Numbered from the stretch's first letter, positions 1-6,886 are shown. The stretch: DNA of 8,096 bases from Chloroflexota bacterium (GCA_021786215.1 JAJYNT010000277.1:1-8096), one strand, 5' to 3'. The notes: generated by a model from the sequence alone, not told the origin. Numbers and translations: made by a program.

Positions 1-2321
1 TTATCTTTGCCCTCCTGGCTCACCTGGCCATCCATCTTCAGTTTTCCTCCGCGCTCCGCCGTCTCGATCACCACGCTGTTACCTGAGACTCGGTAGGGCC
101 ACGGCTTTTCCTTGGTCTCCTTTCCCTTATCGTTTATCGTGGCCATCACCACCGTGCCTGCCTGGGGGGAGGTAGGGGTGAACTCCATGGTGATCTTGAT
201 CGGCTTACCCTTGCTCTGCTTGAGCTGGGACTCGCACTCCTCCTTCTTGATGACGGTGGGTGGCTTCTTATCGTCGAGCGGATCTGGGATCGAAATGTCC
301 CCGAACACCTTCGCGTCGGTGAGGGTCCAGCTCCCGGTCCAGAGACCGGCGATGTCCACTGGGTTCAGATCGATGATTGCGCAGGCCCCGCTGTCCAAAC
401 GGGTCAGCTTGACGGTCGGTCCCTTCTTCTCATCCAGGAGGGTGAGCCCCCAGGTCAGATCGCCCGGCGCGCTGAGCTGCTTGGTGGAGTTGCCGCTCAG
501 CATCCCCTCGCCCATAACCTCGATCTTCACGTCGGCGGGCTTCTCACCCACGGCGCCGAGGGACGCCTTGATGGTGTACTCCTTGGGGTTCTTGGCGCCG
601 GCCGAGGCGTCGATGGTCCCCAGCTTGTCGAGCAACTCCTTGGTCAAGGGGGCGAGCCCCTTCGCCTTGCGCACGTCGTTGATCACTCGAAGAACGGCGT
701 CGTCAACACGAAGGACCCGTCCCCCGAGGTTCGCCGCGACCGGCACCGGCTTGTTGTCCACGGTGACGCTCGCGCTACCGGTCTCCACCAGGATCTTCTT
801 GATGTCCTGGGCGGTGAGATTGGGGTTGATCGATTGCAGGACGGCCACCGTCGCCGTCACCTGGGGGGTGGAGAAGCTCGTTCCAGAGCCGTTGACCGGC
901 TTCCCGTCCGCGCCATATCCCATGAACACGTTTGTCCCATCGGCGGCGATGGTCACCTCCCCGTCACCCTGCGCGAAATTGCTGAATGAGGCGGTGCGGC
1001 CATCCTCGCCCAGGGCACCCACGGTGATCACGTTGGGCAGTTTGAGTCCGCCGATGTCGTAGTTCTTCCCGTCGAGACCCCCCGACTCGTTGCCCGCGGC
1101 TGCCACGAACACCACTTTGGGGTACTTCTTATACATGGTCTCCAGGAACTTCCTGTAGATGCCGGCCTTCCAGTTGTTGTCCGGGCTCGGCTCCTTGGGC
1201 CCCTGGGACCAGTTGATCACGGTGGCCCCTGCCTCGATCTGCTGGACCATCTGGGCGAAGCTCTTGACCAGATATCCCGTGCCGTCGCTGAACGAGACCT
1301 TCGTAGGGTCCTTCGGGTCCGCCTTTGTTTCCGTGACCTCAGGCGGGCCGGCGCGGCGGTTGGACATGGTGACGGTGAGCTTGCTGCCCAGCGGGCCGGC
1401 GATACCGGTGGCGCCCCCGTTGTCCGGGTCGGCCGCGATGATGTGGGTGACCTCGGTACCGTGGTTCAGCCCGCCGTCAATCAGCTTTCCACTCTTGTTC
1501 TTGGCCGGTTGGTCGATAACATCCTCCTTCCCCAGCCCAGAGATCTTCGCCTTGCCCTTGATCTCCTCTGAGCCGCTGTAGAGGCCGCTATCCAGGATCC
1601 CCACGTGCACGTCGTTCAGGGGGATGCCGCTGGCCCGAATGTATTTCCAGGCCTGCTCGAGCCCGATCATGTCGTAGGCCAGGCCGTTCTTCCCCTGCTG
1701 GTACACGGGGTCGCGGATGAGGCTGCAGGCGGTGCCTTTGATCTCCTTGGAGAAGAACTGTGTGTTCGGGAAGGCCGTGTCTACCTCGGCCATCTTCCCC
1801 GCCTTGTCCATGGCGGCTTTCAGATCGGCCTCTGTAGCTCCCTTGGTCTGGATCGCGTAGAGCTGAATGAACTCCACCTCGGCGACGATGGAGCCGTCCA
1901 GGGCCGTGGCCACCTTTTCGGCGTCCTTTCGGGTCATCCCGTCCTTCAGTAGGATGCCCACCTGGTTGGCCGGAACATCTCCCCACCTGTCGGTTTTCAC
2001 CAGCTTGGTGGGGTCGGGGTCCTGCGCCTCGGCTTTGCCCAGCGTTGGCTTCGCCGAGGTGGGGCTAGCGGCCGATTGTTGGCTTCCGGACGACACAGTG
2101 GCCGGAGTGCAGTTGGGGCAGGGAGTGGCCGGCTGCGTCTGACCGCTGGAGGTGATGGGGTTGGGTTGCGGGGACCCGCAGCCGAGCGGGAGCAGGACGA
2201 AGGCAAGGATGATGGCGAGTAACGCCACTGCCCTGCCGGTCGCCAGCTTCGCCTTCACGGCTGCTGATTTCCTCTGTTCAGATCTCTCTGCAAGACCACG
2301 GTGGTGTGGTATGCGCGACAT
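1..2321 (-). CDS. Subtilisin-family (S8) serine protease, probable lipoprotein, 3' end cut by window edge
   Basis: Secreted or surface-bound serine endopeptidase. At least 773 codons are open from an ATG at 2321, preceded by GAGAGGAGAT. A basic N-region and a hydrophobic segment (residues about 30-45) end in LPLGC, so Cys48 may be lipidated; the Pro at -3 makes the lipobox imperfect. A low-complexity Ser/Thr/Pro stretch (50-90) leads to an inhibitor-I9-like propeptide (about 115-190). The catalytic domain (about 225-530) has all expected residues: Asp244 in GILDSG, His286 in NHGTEVTH, oxyanion Asn411 in AAAGNES and Ser482 in GTSFSTP. The His-Asn segment holds an inserted charged loop (about 310-340). 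Beyond about 540 lies a beta-rich C-terminal extension, including WTGSWTLTD near 660, that I cannot assign. It is the last visible gene of an operon, 49 bp after the zinc-ribbon gene. The protease call is very secure; the substrate is unknown. Confidence 0.95.
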   Translation of the reverse strand, partial: MSRIPHHRGLAERSEQRKSAAVKAKLATGRAVALLAIILAFVLLPLGCGSPQPNPITSSGQTQPATPCPNCTPATVSSGSQQSAASPTSAKPTLGKAEAQDPDPTKLVKTDRWGDVPANQVGILLKDGMTRKDAEKVATALDGSIVAEVEFIQLYAIQTKGATEADLKAAMDKAGKMAEVDTAFPNTQFFSKEIKGTACSLIRDPVYQQGKNGLAYDMIGLEQAWKYIRASGIPLNDVHVGILDSGLYSGSEEIKGKAKISGLGKEDVIDQPAKNKSGKLIDGGLNHGTEVTHIIAADPDNGGATGIAGPLGSKLTVTMSNRRAGPPEVTETKADPKDPTKVSFSDGTGYLVKSFAQMVQQIEAGATVINWSQGPKEPSPDNNWKAGIYRKFLETMYKKYPKVVFVAAAGNESGGLDGKNYDIGGLKLPNVITVGALGEDGRTASFSNFAQGDGEVTIAADGTNVFMGYGADGKPVNGSGTSFSTPQVTATVAVLQSINPNLTAQDIKKILVETGSASVTVDNKPVPVAANLGGRVLRVDDAVLRVINDVRKAKGLAPLTKELLDKLGTIDASAGAKNPKEYTIKASLGAVGEKPADVKIEVMGEGMLSGNSTKQLSAPGDLTWGLTLLDEKKGPTVKLTRLDSGACAIIDLNPVDIAGLWTGSWTLTDAKVFGDISIPDPLDDKKPPTVIKKEECESQLKQSKGKPIKITMEFTPTSPQAGTVVMATINDKGKETKEKPWPYRVSGNSVVIETAERGGKLKMDGQVSQEGKD

Positions 2322-2370
2322 CGCGATCTCCTCTCGCTATGGAGTCAGCTTTCAGATTGTCGGTTCGAAA

Positions 2371-2796
2371 TCAATCGTCATCGTAGGAACTCGGCGAATC
2401 GTCGTAGGTGCTCGGCAGGCAAGAAGTGAGCGCCTTGCGGATCTTCTTGATCACCTGTTGCCAACCGTGAGGGTCCCAGGATTGAACTTCCACCAGGTTT
2501 GACTGGACGCGAGCAACCTCGCCGATGCTACCGGCGACCAGACTCGAGTTCGCCGTGTAGATGTAAGAGGATCGGAACAGCTTTCCCAGGCCGTGGGCAG
2601 CCGGATTCTCCGTCTTGGTCAGGTAGCCTGTGGCGGCTAGATGGTCCCTGACTCGGTTCACAATCTCCTCCCAGGGATCACCTTTCTCACCCCCAACCAG
2701 GCTGACCACAACACGTTCCACGCTGTTCGACTTCTGGTCGTTTCGCAGTGTGGCGAACAGTGCGCCCTCCAAACCTCCCCGGGGATAGGGTCCCAC
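2371..2796 (-). CDS. C-terminal part of frameshifted zinc-ribbon protein (unknown function)
   Basis: Open frame of 141 codons from a possible GTG at 2796 to TGA at 2371. The same frame is open without a stop up to 2913 and has strongly GC-biased third positions back to about 2880, reading sensibly as GTGFIFRSDLQLFQPIS before the GTG. No Shine-Dalgarno precedes 2796, so it is probably not an independent gene but the continuation of the zinc-ribbon gene starting at 2951, which is in another frame. The visible protein is soluble, with VERVVVSLVGGEKGDPWEEI and a helix-rich EVARVQSNLVEVQSWDP segment, and ends in an acidic tail with two YDD repeats. I recognise no family. Adding one base to the C run at 2872-2875 (minus-strand sense) would join the halves into a 193-residue protein. 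It lies 49 bp upstream of the protease ATG, in the same operon. Confidence 0.65.
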   Translation of the reverse strand: MGPYPRGGLEGALFATLRNDQKSNSVERVVVSLVGGEKGDPWEEIVNRVRDHLAATGYLTKTENPAAHGLGKLFRSSYIYTANSSLVAGSIGEVARVQSNLVEVQSWDPHGWQQVIKKIRKALTSCLPSTYDDSPSSYDDD

Positions 2797-2951
2797 GGAG
2801 ATCGGCTGGAAAAGCTGTAGGTCGGACCTGAAGATGAACCCGGTGCCGGCCGGGTGCCGGTTCCATCCGCCGGGGTCCCGCAGCTCCCACAGAATCGAAC
2901 CTGAGGCGAGAGGCTATTCCCGCACTGGACGCAGAAACGTTGTGGTTCCAT
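2658..2951 (-). pseudogene. Double zinc-ribbon N-terminus, frame broken before the rest of the protein
   Basis: ATG at 2951 follows AGGAG at a 7-base spacing, so this is a well-supported translation start 36 bp after the upstream gene's stop. The first 25 residues form a two-knuckle zinc ribbon: FCVQCGNSL then FCGSCGTP, two CxxC pairs about 12 residues apart, as in the short N-terminal ribbons of many bacterial multidomain proteins, which usually bind structural zinc. A Gly/Pro/Ser-rich stretch follows. After about residue 55 this frame stops looking like protein (Cys, His, Trp and Arg rich, poor codon use) while the frame one base away looks well conserved. The open frame ends at 2658, but the true product probably switches frame near 2872 or shortly after. 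A single-base indel in the genome or a sequencing error is likeliest. Real decay is less likely, because the remainder of the frame is intact. Confidence 0.6.
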
Positions 2952-2987
2952 GAGATGCTCCTACTGGCTCTGGGCTGGCCCAACTAC

Positions 2988-3710
2988 TCACTGGTGGACC
3001 GTCGCCTCCGTTGCCGGCAGTGTTCCGTCGAACTTGACCGACCTGTTGGACATGGTGGCTGATTTCACCGACAGCCCTGGTATCTTCGTGATCTTGTCGT
3101 TCAGGAAGGAGGTGATGGCTCCTTTGTTGTCGGAGATTAGATTCGCGGGGACCGACAAACGTCCCACCTCGAGCTGCTGGATGTCCTGGCTCACACGGTT
3201 GTTCGTTACCGACCCCGTGCCCTTGATGTAGAAGGGCGGGGCGCCGTTGGGTACCAGTTCCAGCTTGTCCATCACTGCCTTCACAACCTCGGATGACACT
3301 CCTGTGGCGGCCGCGTACCCCTGGAGCCTGTCGACCCTCAGGATCCCCGAGGCCTCGAGGGTGCCGTCGTCGCTGATCTTGATCTGGACATTCTGGAAGG
3401 GGTTGTACTTCCACTTGCTGCTTCCGGCGAGCGCCGTCAGCTCTTCGTCGGTGAAGCTGTTGTTGACCGGGATCTGCCCGCTGTAGCTTATGCTGCCCAG
3501 GGGCGTGGAGCTAGGCGGCAGCTCGACCAGCTTGACCCCGGTCTTGCTGTTGGCGCTCTGGAGGTCGGCGGCGGTCGCCTTGATGCCCAGATCCCTGGGC
3601 TTGTCGGATCCAAACAGGCTGGCAACACCAGGGACAAAGCCCAGGTAACCGAGGGCCAGAACGGCGGTGGCTACGACCACGGCGGGGAGAATGAGGATTC
3701 GAAGAAGCAT
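2988..3710 (-). CDS. Membrane-anchored extracytoplasmic protein of unknown function
   Basis: 240 residues with ATG at 3710, preceded by GGAGGAA at good spacing. Residues 4-32 form a single hydrophobic segment, either an uncleaved anchor or a signal peptide; there is no lipobox Cys. The rest is hydrophilic and cysteine-free, consistent with an exported location. Recognisable conserved-looking pieces are FTDEELTALAG (86-96), NVQIKISDDGTLEASGILRV (107-126) and a C-terminal unit at about 185-232 containing LSVPANLI, FLNDKITKIPGL and VKFDGTLP. The pattern of alternating strands ending in DGT suggests a repeated beta-rich fold, possibly resembling lipid-binding DUF2993-type domains. That is only an impression and I cannot name the family. 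It is the first gene of the operon leading to the zinc-ribbon protein and subtilase, and sits just downstream of the GGTAAACG repeats, so it may be under control of the neighbouring response regulator. Confidence 0.85.
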   Translation of the reverse strand: MLLRILILPAVVVATAVLALGYLGFVPGVASLFGSDKPRDLGIKATAADLQSANSKTGVKLVELPPSSTPLGSISYSGQIPVNNSFTDEELTALAGSSKWKYNPFQNVQIKISDDGTLEASGILRVDRLQGYAAATGVSSEVVKAVMDKLELVPNGAPPFYIKGTGSVTNNRVSQDIQQLEVGRLSVPANLISDNKGAITSFLNDKITKIPGLSVKSATMSNRSVKFDGTLPATEATVHQ

Positions 3711-3798
3711 GCGGTTCCTCCAGTTGCTGAACTCGAGTCTGGCGGAAGTCTCGATGAGCGTCGTTTCGTGTTTGCCGCCGAGAAGGCTATCAGCCGAA

Positions 3799-3839
3799 GG
3801 TAAACGGATGCATTGAGGCAGGTAAACGAAAGGTAAACG
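3799..3839 (-). promoter_or_regulatory. Helically phased direct repeats, candidate response-regulator (PHO-box-like) site
   Basis: Three exact copies of GGTAAACG lie at 3799-3806, 3821-3828 and 3832-3839. Their starts are 22 and 11 bp apart, so they face the same side of the helix, and a fourth slot at 3810-3817 is degenerate. Read toward the downstream operon, each copy is CGTTTACC followed by TTT, TGC or TTC. OmpR/PhoB-family dimers bind tandem repeats with an 11-bp period, and Gram-positive PhoP boxes have similar TTNACA or GTTCACC units. The array is 89-129 bp upstream of the ATG at 3710 and directly after the response regulator gene. Regulation by that protein is inference. Confidence 0.6.
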
Positions 3840-3853
3840 TTGGGGCGGTTGAC

Positions 3854-4543
3854 TTATGAAGGGCGAACGAGGCGGTAGCCGAGCCCGCGCTCCGTTTGAA
3901 TGAGGCGAGGACCGTTCTTGGGCTCGATCTTGGCGCGGAGGCGGCTGACGAACACCTTCAACTGGTCGGTGGTGGCTCCGTAGTCCTCACCCCATACCCG
4001 GTCCAACAGCGTCTGGTGTGGCATCAGCCGGCCGGCGTTTCGCGCCAGGTGGTAGAGCAGCTTGTACTCGACCGGAGTCAGCCTCACCGGCTCACCGCCC
4101 ACTGTGACCTGTCGGCTCTGGTAATTGATGGCGAGGTCGCCGGCCACGAAATCCGGCGCGGAGGTCACGGGCGGCGGAAGATGGGCTCGACGGAGAACGG
4201 CTTTGATTCGTGCGAGCAGCGCCAGGTGGCTGAACGGCTTCACCACGTAGTCGTCGGCGCCCAGCTCCAATCCCCGTACCTGGTCCACCTCCTGTCCGCG
4301 GGCGGTGAGCATGATGATGGGGACGTCGGACAGCTGCCGAATCTCCTTTAGAAGCTCGAAGCCGCTCTTGCCAGGCATCGACACGTCCAGCACCACCACG
4401 TCGGGCTCCTGCTCGAAGAAGGCCTCCAGGGCGGCATCGCCGTCGGAGGCGGGGATCACCGTGGCCTCCTGCCACTGCAGCTGAAAGCCCACCATCAAGG
4501 AGTCCAGGATCTGCGGGTCGTCGTCGGCTACGAGAATCTTCAC
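3854..4543 (-). CDS. OmpR/PhoB-family DNA-binding response regulator
   Basis: 229-residue two-domain regulator, the usual length for the family. The receiver domain (1-118) has the acidic pocket D7-D8-D9, phosphoacceptor D53 in VVVLDVSMPG, T80 in MLTAR, Y99 and K102 in DDYVVKPF, so every residue needed for phosphorylation is present. The winged-helix domain (about 130-227) carries LTPVEYKLLYHLARNAG, the TDQLKVFVSRLRAKIEP recognition-helix region and the closing ERGLGYRLV. The start is GTG at 4543 with GGAAGGA upstream; its GTGA overlaps the kinase TGA, which implies translational coupling. It should be phosphorylated by the neighbouring kinase and bind tandem DNA repeats. The phased repeats starting 15 bp after its stop are the obvious candidate target. 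The two-component class is certain; the regulon and signal are unknown. Confidence 0.97.
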   Translation of the reverse strand: MKILVADDDPQILDSLMVGFQLQWQEATVIPASDGDAALEAFFEQEPDVVVLDVSMPGKSGFELLKEIRQLSDVPIIMLTARGQEVDQVRGLELGADDYVVKPFSHLALLARIKAVLRRAHLPPPVTSAPDFVAGDLAINYQSRQVTVGGEPVRLTPVEYKLLYHLARNAGRLMPHQTLLDRVWGEDYGATTDQLKVFVSRLRAKIEPKNGPRLIQTERGLGYRLVRPS

Positions 4544-6726
4544 GCGATGCGTCCTTCCGAAAGAGCCTGCCCTTCAACTTCGGCCAGATTGATGGGGTCC
4601 TCGTCGATCGACGGTGGCGCACTCCGAGCTGGAGTCTCGAGCCCCTGCGTGGTGGGGATGGCCAGCCAGAAGGTGGAACCCGAGCCCGGCCTGCTTTCCA
4701 CCCACAGGCGGCCGCCATGCAGTTCGGCCATGGCGCGAGCGATGGGGAGCCCCAGGCCGGTGCCACCCCAGCCGTTCACGCCAGACTCCAGGCGGTAGAA
4801 GCGATCGAATATCCGCTGCTGCTCCGCCTCCGGGATCCCCGGACCATCGTCGGTCACCGCGAAGATCGCCTCGTCCGACCTCAGTCGCAGGGTGAGGCGG
4901 ATGACTCCGCCCCTTTGGCCGTATCGCTGTGCGTTGCCGAGCAGGTTGTTGAGCGCCCGCTCCAACCGTCCTTCGTCCACCTGTGCCTGGATGGGATCGG
5001 GCGGGAGATCGATCTCCACCCGTTGTTCGCGGCTCGCCGCCAGCGGCTGGATGGCGGCGACTGCCCGCATCGCCAGGTCGTTCAGGCGGCAGCTGTGAAG
5101 CCTCAGCTCGATTCGGCCCGACTGGAGACGCGCCATCTCCAGCAGATCCTCCACCATCGCGGCCATCCTGTCCGAGGCGACGTCGACGTTGACAAGCATG
5201 CGATGGAGCGGTTCCGGCATCCCGGGCGGCTCGTTGGCGAGGACAATCCCCACAGAAGACTTTATGGCGGTGAGGGGAGTCTTCAGGTCGTGGGACACAC
5301 CGGCCAGGAACTCGTCCTTCTGGCGGTCCAGCTCTCGACGCTCCTCCTCTTTGCGTTTCCGGGCGGTGATGTCGTGGCACACCAGAACCGCCAATTCAAC
5401 TCGCCCAGCCTCGTCCAGGAGTGGTGTCCCCGACAGACTGAGGTGCAGCACCACATCTCGCGGATCTCGAACTGTCAGCTCAAGGTCTCGGACTTGCACG
5501 CCGTCGAGCACCCTTTGCGCCAATGACAGAGTGGAGGATCCATCCTGTTCGATGCCAGACAGTAGACGGCCGGCCATCTGGTCGAAAGTCCCGCCCGCGT
5601 CCTTGACCTTCGAGATCCCCAGCAGAGCGAGGCCGGAGCGGGAGGCGTCGATCAGCTGTCCGTCGCGGCCTACCACGAAGATGGGGTCGGCGATGCTCTC
5701 GAAGACGGTCTTCACCACTGCCCAGGGACCCAGCGAGATGCCCATGATGGGATGACGCACCATCGCCCACACGAAGCCGAGTGGGAGCAGGCTGATCCCC
5801 GTGATCGCTATCTCCGCGGGCAGAAGGTAGCGCCGGAACAGCAGGTAGGGGATGAGGCTGGCCAGCAGGTAGAGCACCGCCGCGAGCCCGCTAGCCAGCA
5901 GCACCGGCCACATACGTCGTTGCTCGCGAACTGCTCCGGTGGCGAAGGGCCATGCCATCGCGGCCAGGCTGACGACCAATCCGAAGGCCATGTAGCTGTA
6001 ACCGATCGGCTTGACCAGGGCGTAAAGATCCGGTCTGGCCAATACGGTGAAGCAGTAGAGGGCCAGAATGGGTACGGGTATCCAGATGAGGAAGGGATGC
6101 AGTCGCCTCCACCGTGGCACGGGGGTGTTCAGGAAGAACAGGGCGAAGGCGGCCATACCGATCTTGGAGCCGAACCACTCGGTTGCGAGCGCCCAGGGGT
6201 AGCCGTTGCCGATGGCCGGAAAGGCGACGAAGGTGATGGCGCAGGCAGCGGACATGAGGGCGAACCGGTTGGCAGCCGGACGATCCGAGGCGGCGCGGTA
6301 GACGATCAGGCCGGCAAGCAGGAACTCCAACCCAAGGATGAAGAGCATCTGGTCGGCAACGGCCGGCCAGCGCCGCTGCAGCAGGATCGTCTGGCCTGCC
6401 CGGTCTCCCTCCGCAAACTGGATTACTCCCCATGCGGATGAATCGTGCGGTGGGGGGAGCAGGCGGATTACGTCGCCGGAATGCAGGCCGGCCTCGTACG
6501 CGTAACCCCCCGGCATGACCCAGGTCAGCCGCTGGGAGCCATCCTGCATGGGGACGGTGCCAGCGCCCAGCACCGGGGGCTGGTACAGGGTAGATAGGGA
6601 AAGCCAGGACAGCGCGAATATGGCGGCTGTGAAGAGCGCCGCCGGCAAGAGAGGTCTCGATCTGGAGAGCCTGTGGACCATCGCGATTTGCCCATCGAGA
6701 AATGGATGGGGACCGGAGACCAGCAA
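4540..6726 (-). CDS. Membrane sensor histidine kinase with PDZ-like segment, PAS domain and HisKA/HATPase core
   Basis: 728 residues from TTG at 6726, chosen because GAGGA precedes it by 5 bases; the in-frame ATG at 6681 (713 residues) has no clear ribosome site. TM1 (about 27-47) is followed by an extracytoplasmic PDZ-like stretch (50-118) with MPGGYAYEAGLHSGDVIRLL. About seven further hydrophobic helices lie between 126 and 325. A PAS domain (343-455) begins SIADPIFVVGRDGQLIDAS, and a short charged linker leads to HisKA, with phosphorylated His479 in GVSHDLKTPLTAIK. The ATPase domain has the N box (N598 in NNLLGNAQRYG), G1 (DDGPGIP, 626-632), F box (FDRFYR, 640-645) and G2 (GGTGLGLPIA, 654-663). 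All catalytic motifs are intact, so it should autophosphorylate and pass phosphate to the overlapping response regulator. The PDZ-like sensor is inferred from sequence pattern only. Confidence 0.95.
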   Translation of the reverse strand: MLVSGPHPFLDGQIAMVHRLSRSRPLLPAALFTAAIFALSWLSLSTLYQPPVLGAGTVPMQDGSQRLTWVMPGGYAYEAGLHSGDVIRLLPPPHDSSAWGVIQFAEGDRAGQTILLQRRWPAVADQMLFILGLEFLLAGLIVYRAASDRPAANRFALMSAACAITFVAFPAIGNGYPWALATEWFGSKIGMAAFALFFLNTPVPRWRRLHPFLIWIPVPILALYCFTVLARPDLYALVKPIGYSYMAFGLVVSLAAMAWPFATGAVREQRRMWPVLLASGLAAVLYLLASLIPYLLFRRYLLPAEIAITGISLLPLGFVWAMVRHPIMGISLGPWAVVKTVFESIADPIFVVGRDGQLIDASRSGLALLGISKVKDAGGTFDQMAGRLLSGIEQDGSSTLSLAQRVLDGVQVRDLELTVRDPRDVVLHLSLSGTPLLDEAGRVELAVLVCHDITARKRKEEERRELDRQKDEFLAGVSHDLKTPLTAIKSSVGIVLANEPPGMPEPLHRMLVNVDVASDRMAAMVEDLLEMARLQSGRIELRLHSCRLNDLAMRAVAAIQPLAASREQRVEIDLPPDPIQAQVDEGRLERALNNLLGNAQRYGQRGGVIRLTLRLRSDEAIFAVTDDGPGIPEAEQQRIFDRFYRLESGVNGWGGTGLGLPIARAMAELHGGRLWVESRPGSGSTFWLAIPTTQGLETPARSAPPSIDEDPINLAEVEGQALSEGRIA

Positions 6727-6730
6727 CTTA

Positions 6731-6735
6731 TCCTC
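6731..6735 (-). promoter_or_regulatory. Ribosome binding site deciding the kinase TTG start
   Basis: On the minus strand GAGGA sits just upstream of TTG at 6726, with 5 bases between GAGG and the start. The alternative ATG at 6681 is preceded by GGGCAAATCGCG, which contains no convincing Shine-Dalgarno. This favours the longer protein. Confidence 0.5.
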
Positions 6736-6749
6736 ATAGTTGCTGATGA

Positions 6750-6765
6750 TGTGCAGAATAGCACA
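6750..6765. promoter_or_regulatory. Inverted repeat TGTGC-N6-GCACA over the kinase -10 element
   Basis: Perfect 5-bp arms at 6750-6754 and 6761-6765 flank six bases that are exactly the proposed -10 hexamer. The layout resembles CRP/FNR-family operators (TGTGA-N6-TCACA). A regulator bound here would block RNA polymerase, so repression of the kinase operon is the simplest reading. The regulator is not in this window. Confidence 0.4.
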
Positions 6766-6783
6766 ATTGGACGATTATGGTAA
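6755..6783 (-). promoter_or_regulatory. Candidate sigma-70-type promoter of the two-component operon
   Basis: Minus-strand TTACCA (6783-6778, 4 of 6 to the -35 consensus), a 17-bp spacer, then TATTCT (6760-6755, 4 of 6 to the -10 consensus). It would start transcription about 20 bases upstream of the kinase TTG at 6726. The -10 lies inside a TGTGC-N6-GCACA palindrome, reported separately. Confidence 0.4.
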
Positions 6784-6798
6784 GCAGTTTGTTGGAGT

Positions 6799-6835
6799 GA
6801 CGGCTCATCGCGACGCCGTCGATCACCAGGCGGTG
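6799..6835. other. Adjacent small hairpins between toxin gene and kinase gene
   Basis: Perfect short inverted repeats cluster here: GACGGC (6799-6804) with GCCGTC (6815-6820), the competing CGAC-GCC-GTCG (6811-6821), and CACC-AGGC-GGTG (6824-6835). They lie 50-90 bases past the acetyltransferase stop, where the toxin-antitoxin transcript could end, but no T run follows, so an intrinsic terminator is not demonstrated. Confidence 0.25.
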
Positions 6836-6886
6836 GCAAGCGGTGCTATCCTCTTAGAGGTGGGTTCGCGTTTCGAGTCCTCCGGT

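Noticed and set aside
112..1062. A 316-codon open frame on the plus strand
   Set aside because: It lies antisense to the subtilase, whose catalytic motifs and codon use are clear. The translation is Ser/Pro-rich, as expected from the opposite strand of GC-rich coding DNA, with no recognisable domain.
2796..2830. Programmed -1 frameshift in the zinc-ribbon gene
   Set aside because: No X XXY YYZ slippery heptamer occurs in the right frame; CTTTTCC is the nearest. An indel or sequencing error at a C run is simpler.
3799..3839. CRISPR or other repeat array
   Set aside because: The units are only 8 bp with 3-14 bp between them, far too short for CRISPR. The phasing fits a transcription-factor site.
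4717..6441. Long plus-strand open frames (4717-5526 and 5752-6441) opposite the kinase
   Set aside because: They are antisense to conserved kinase motifs, with low-complexity Gly/Glu/Arg-rich translations and no plausible start context.
6850..6860. CCTCT-T-AGAGG palindrome after the acetyltransferase stop
   Set aside because: Arms of 5 bp with a one-base centre cannot form a stable hairpin, and no T run follows.
6861..6885. tRNA-like T-arm string (TTCGAGTCC) downstream of the acetyltransferase gene
   Set aside because: The flanking five bases do not pair into a T stem, and no acceptor, D or anticodon arms can be drawn upstream.
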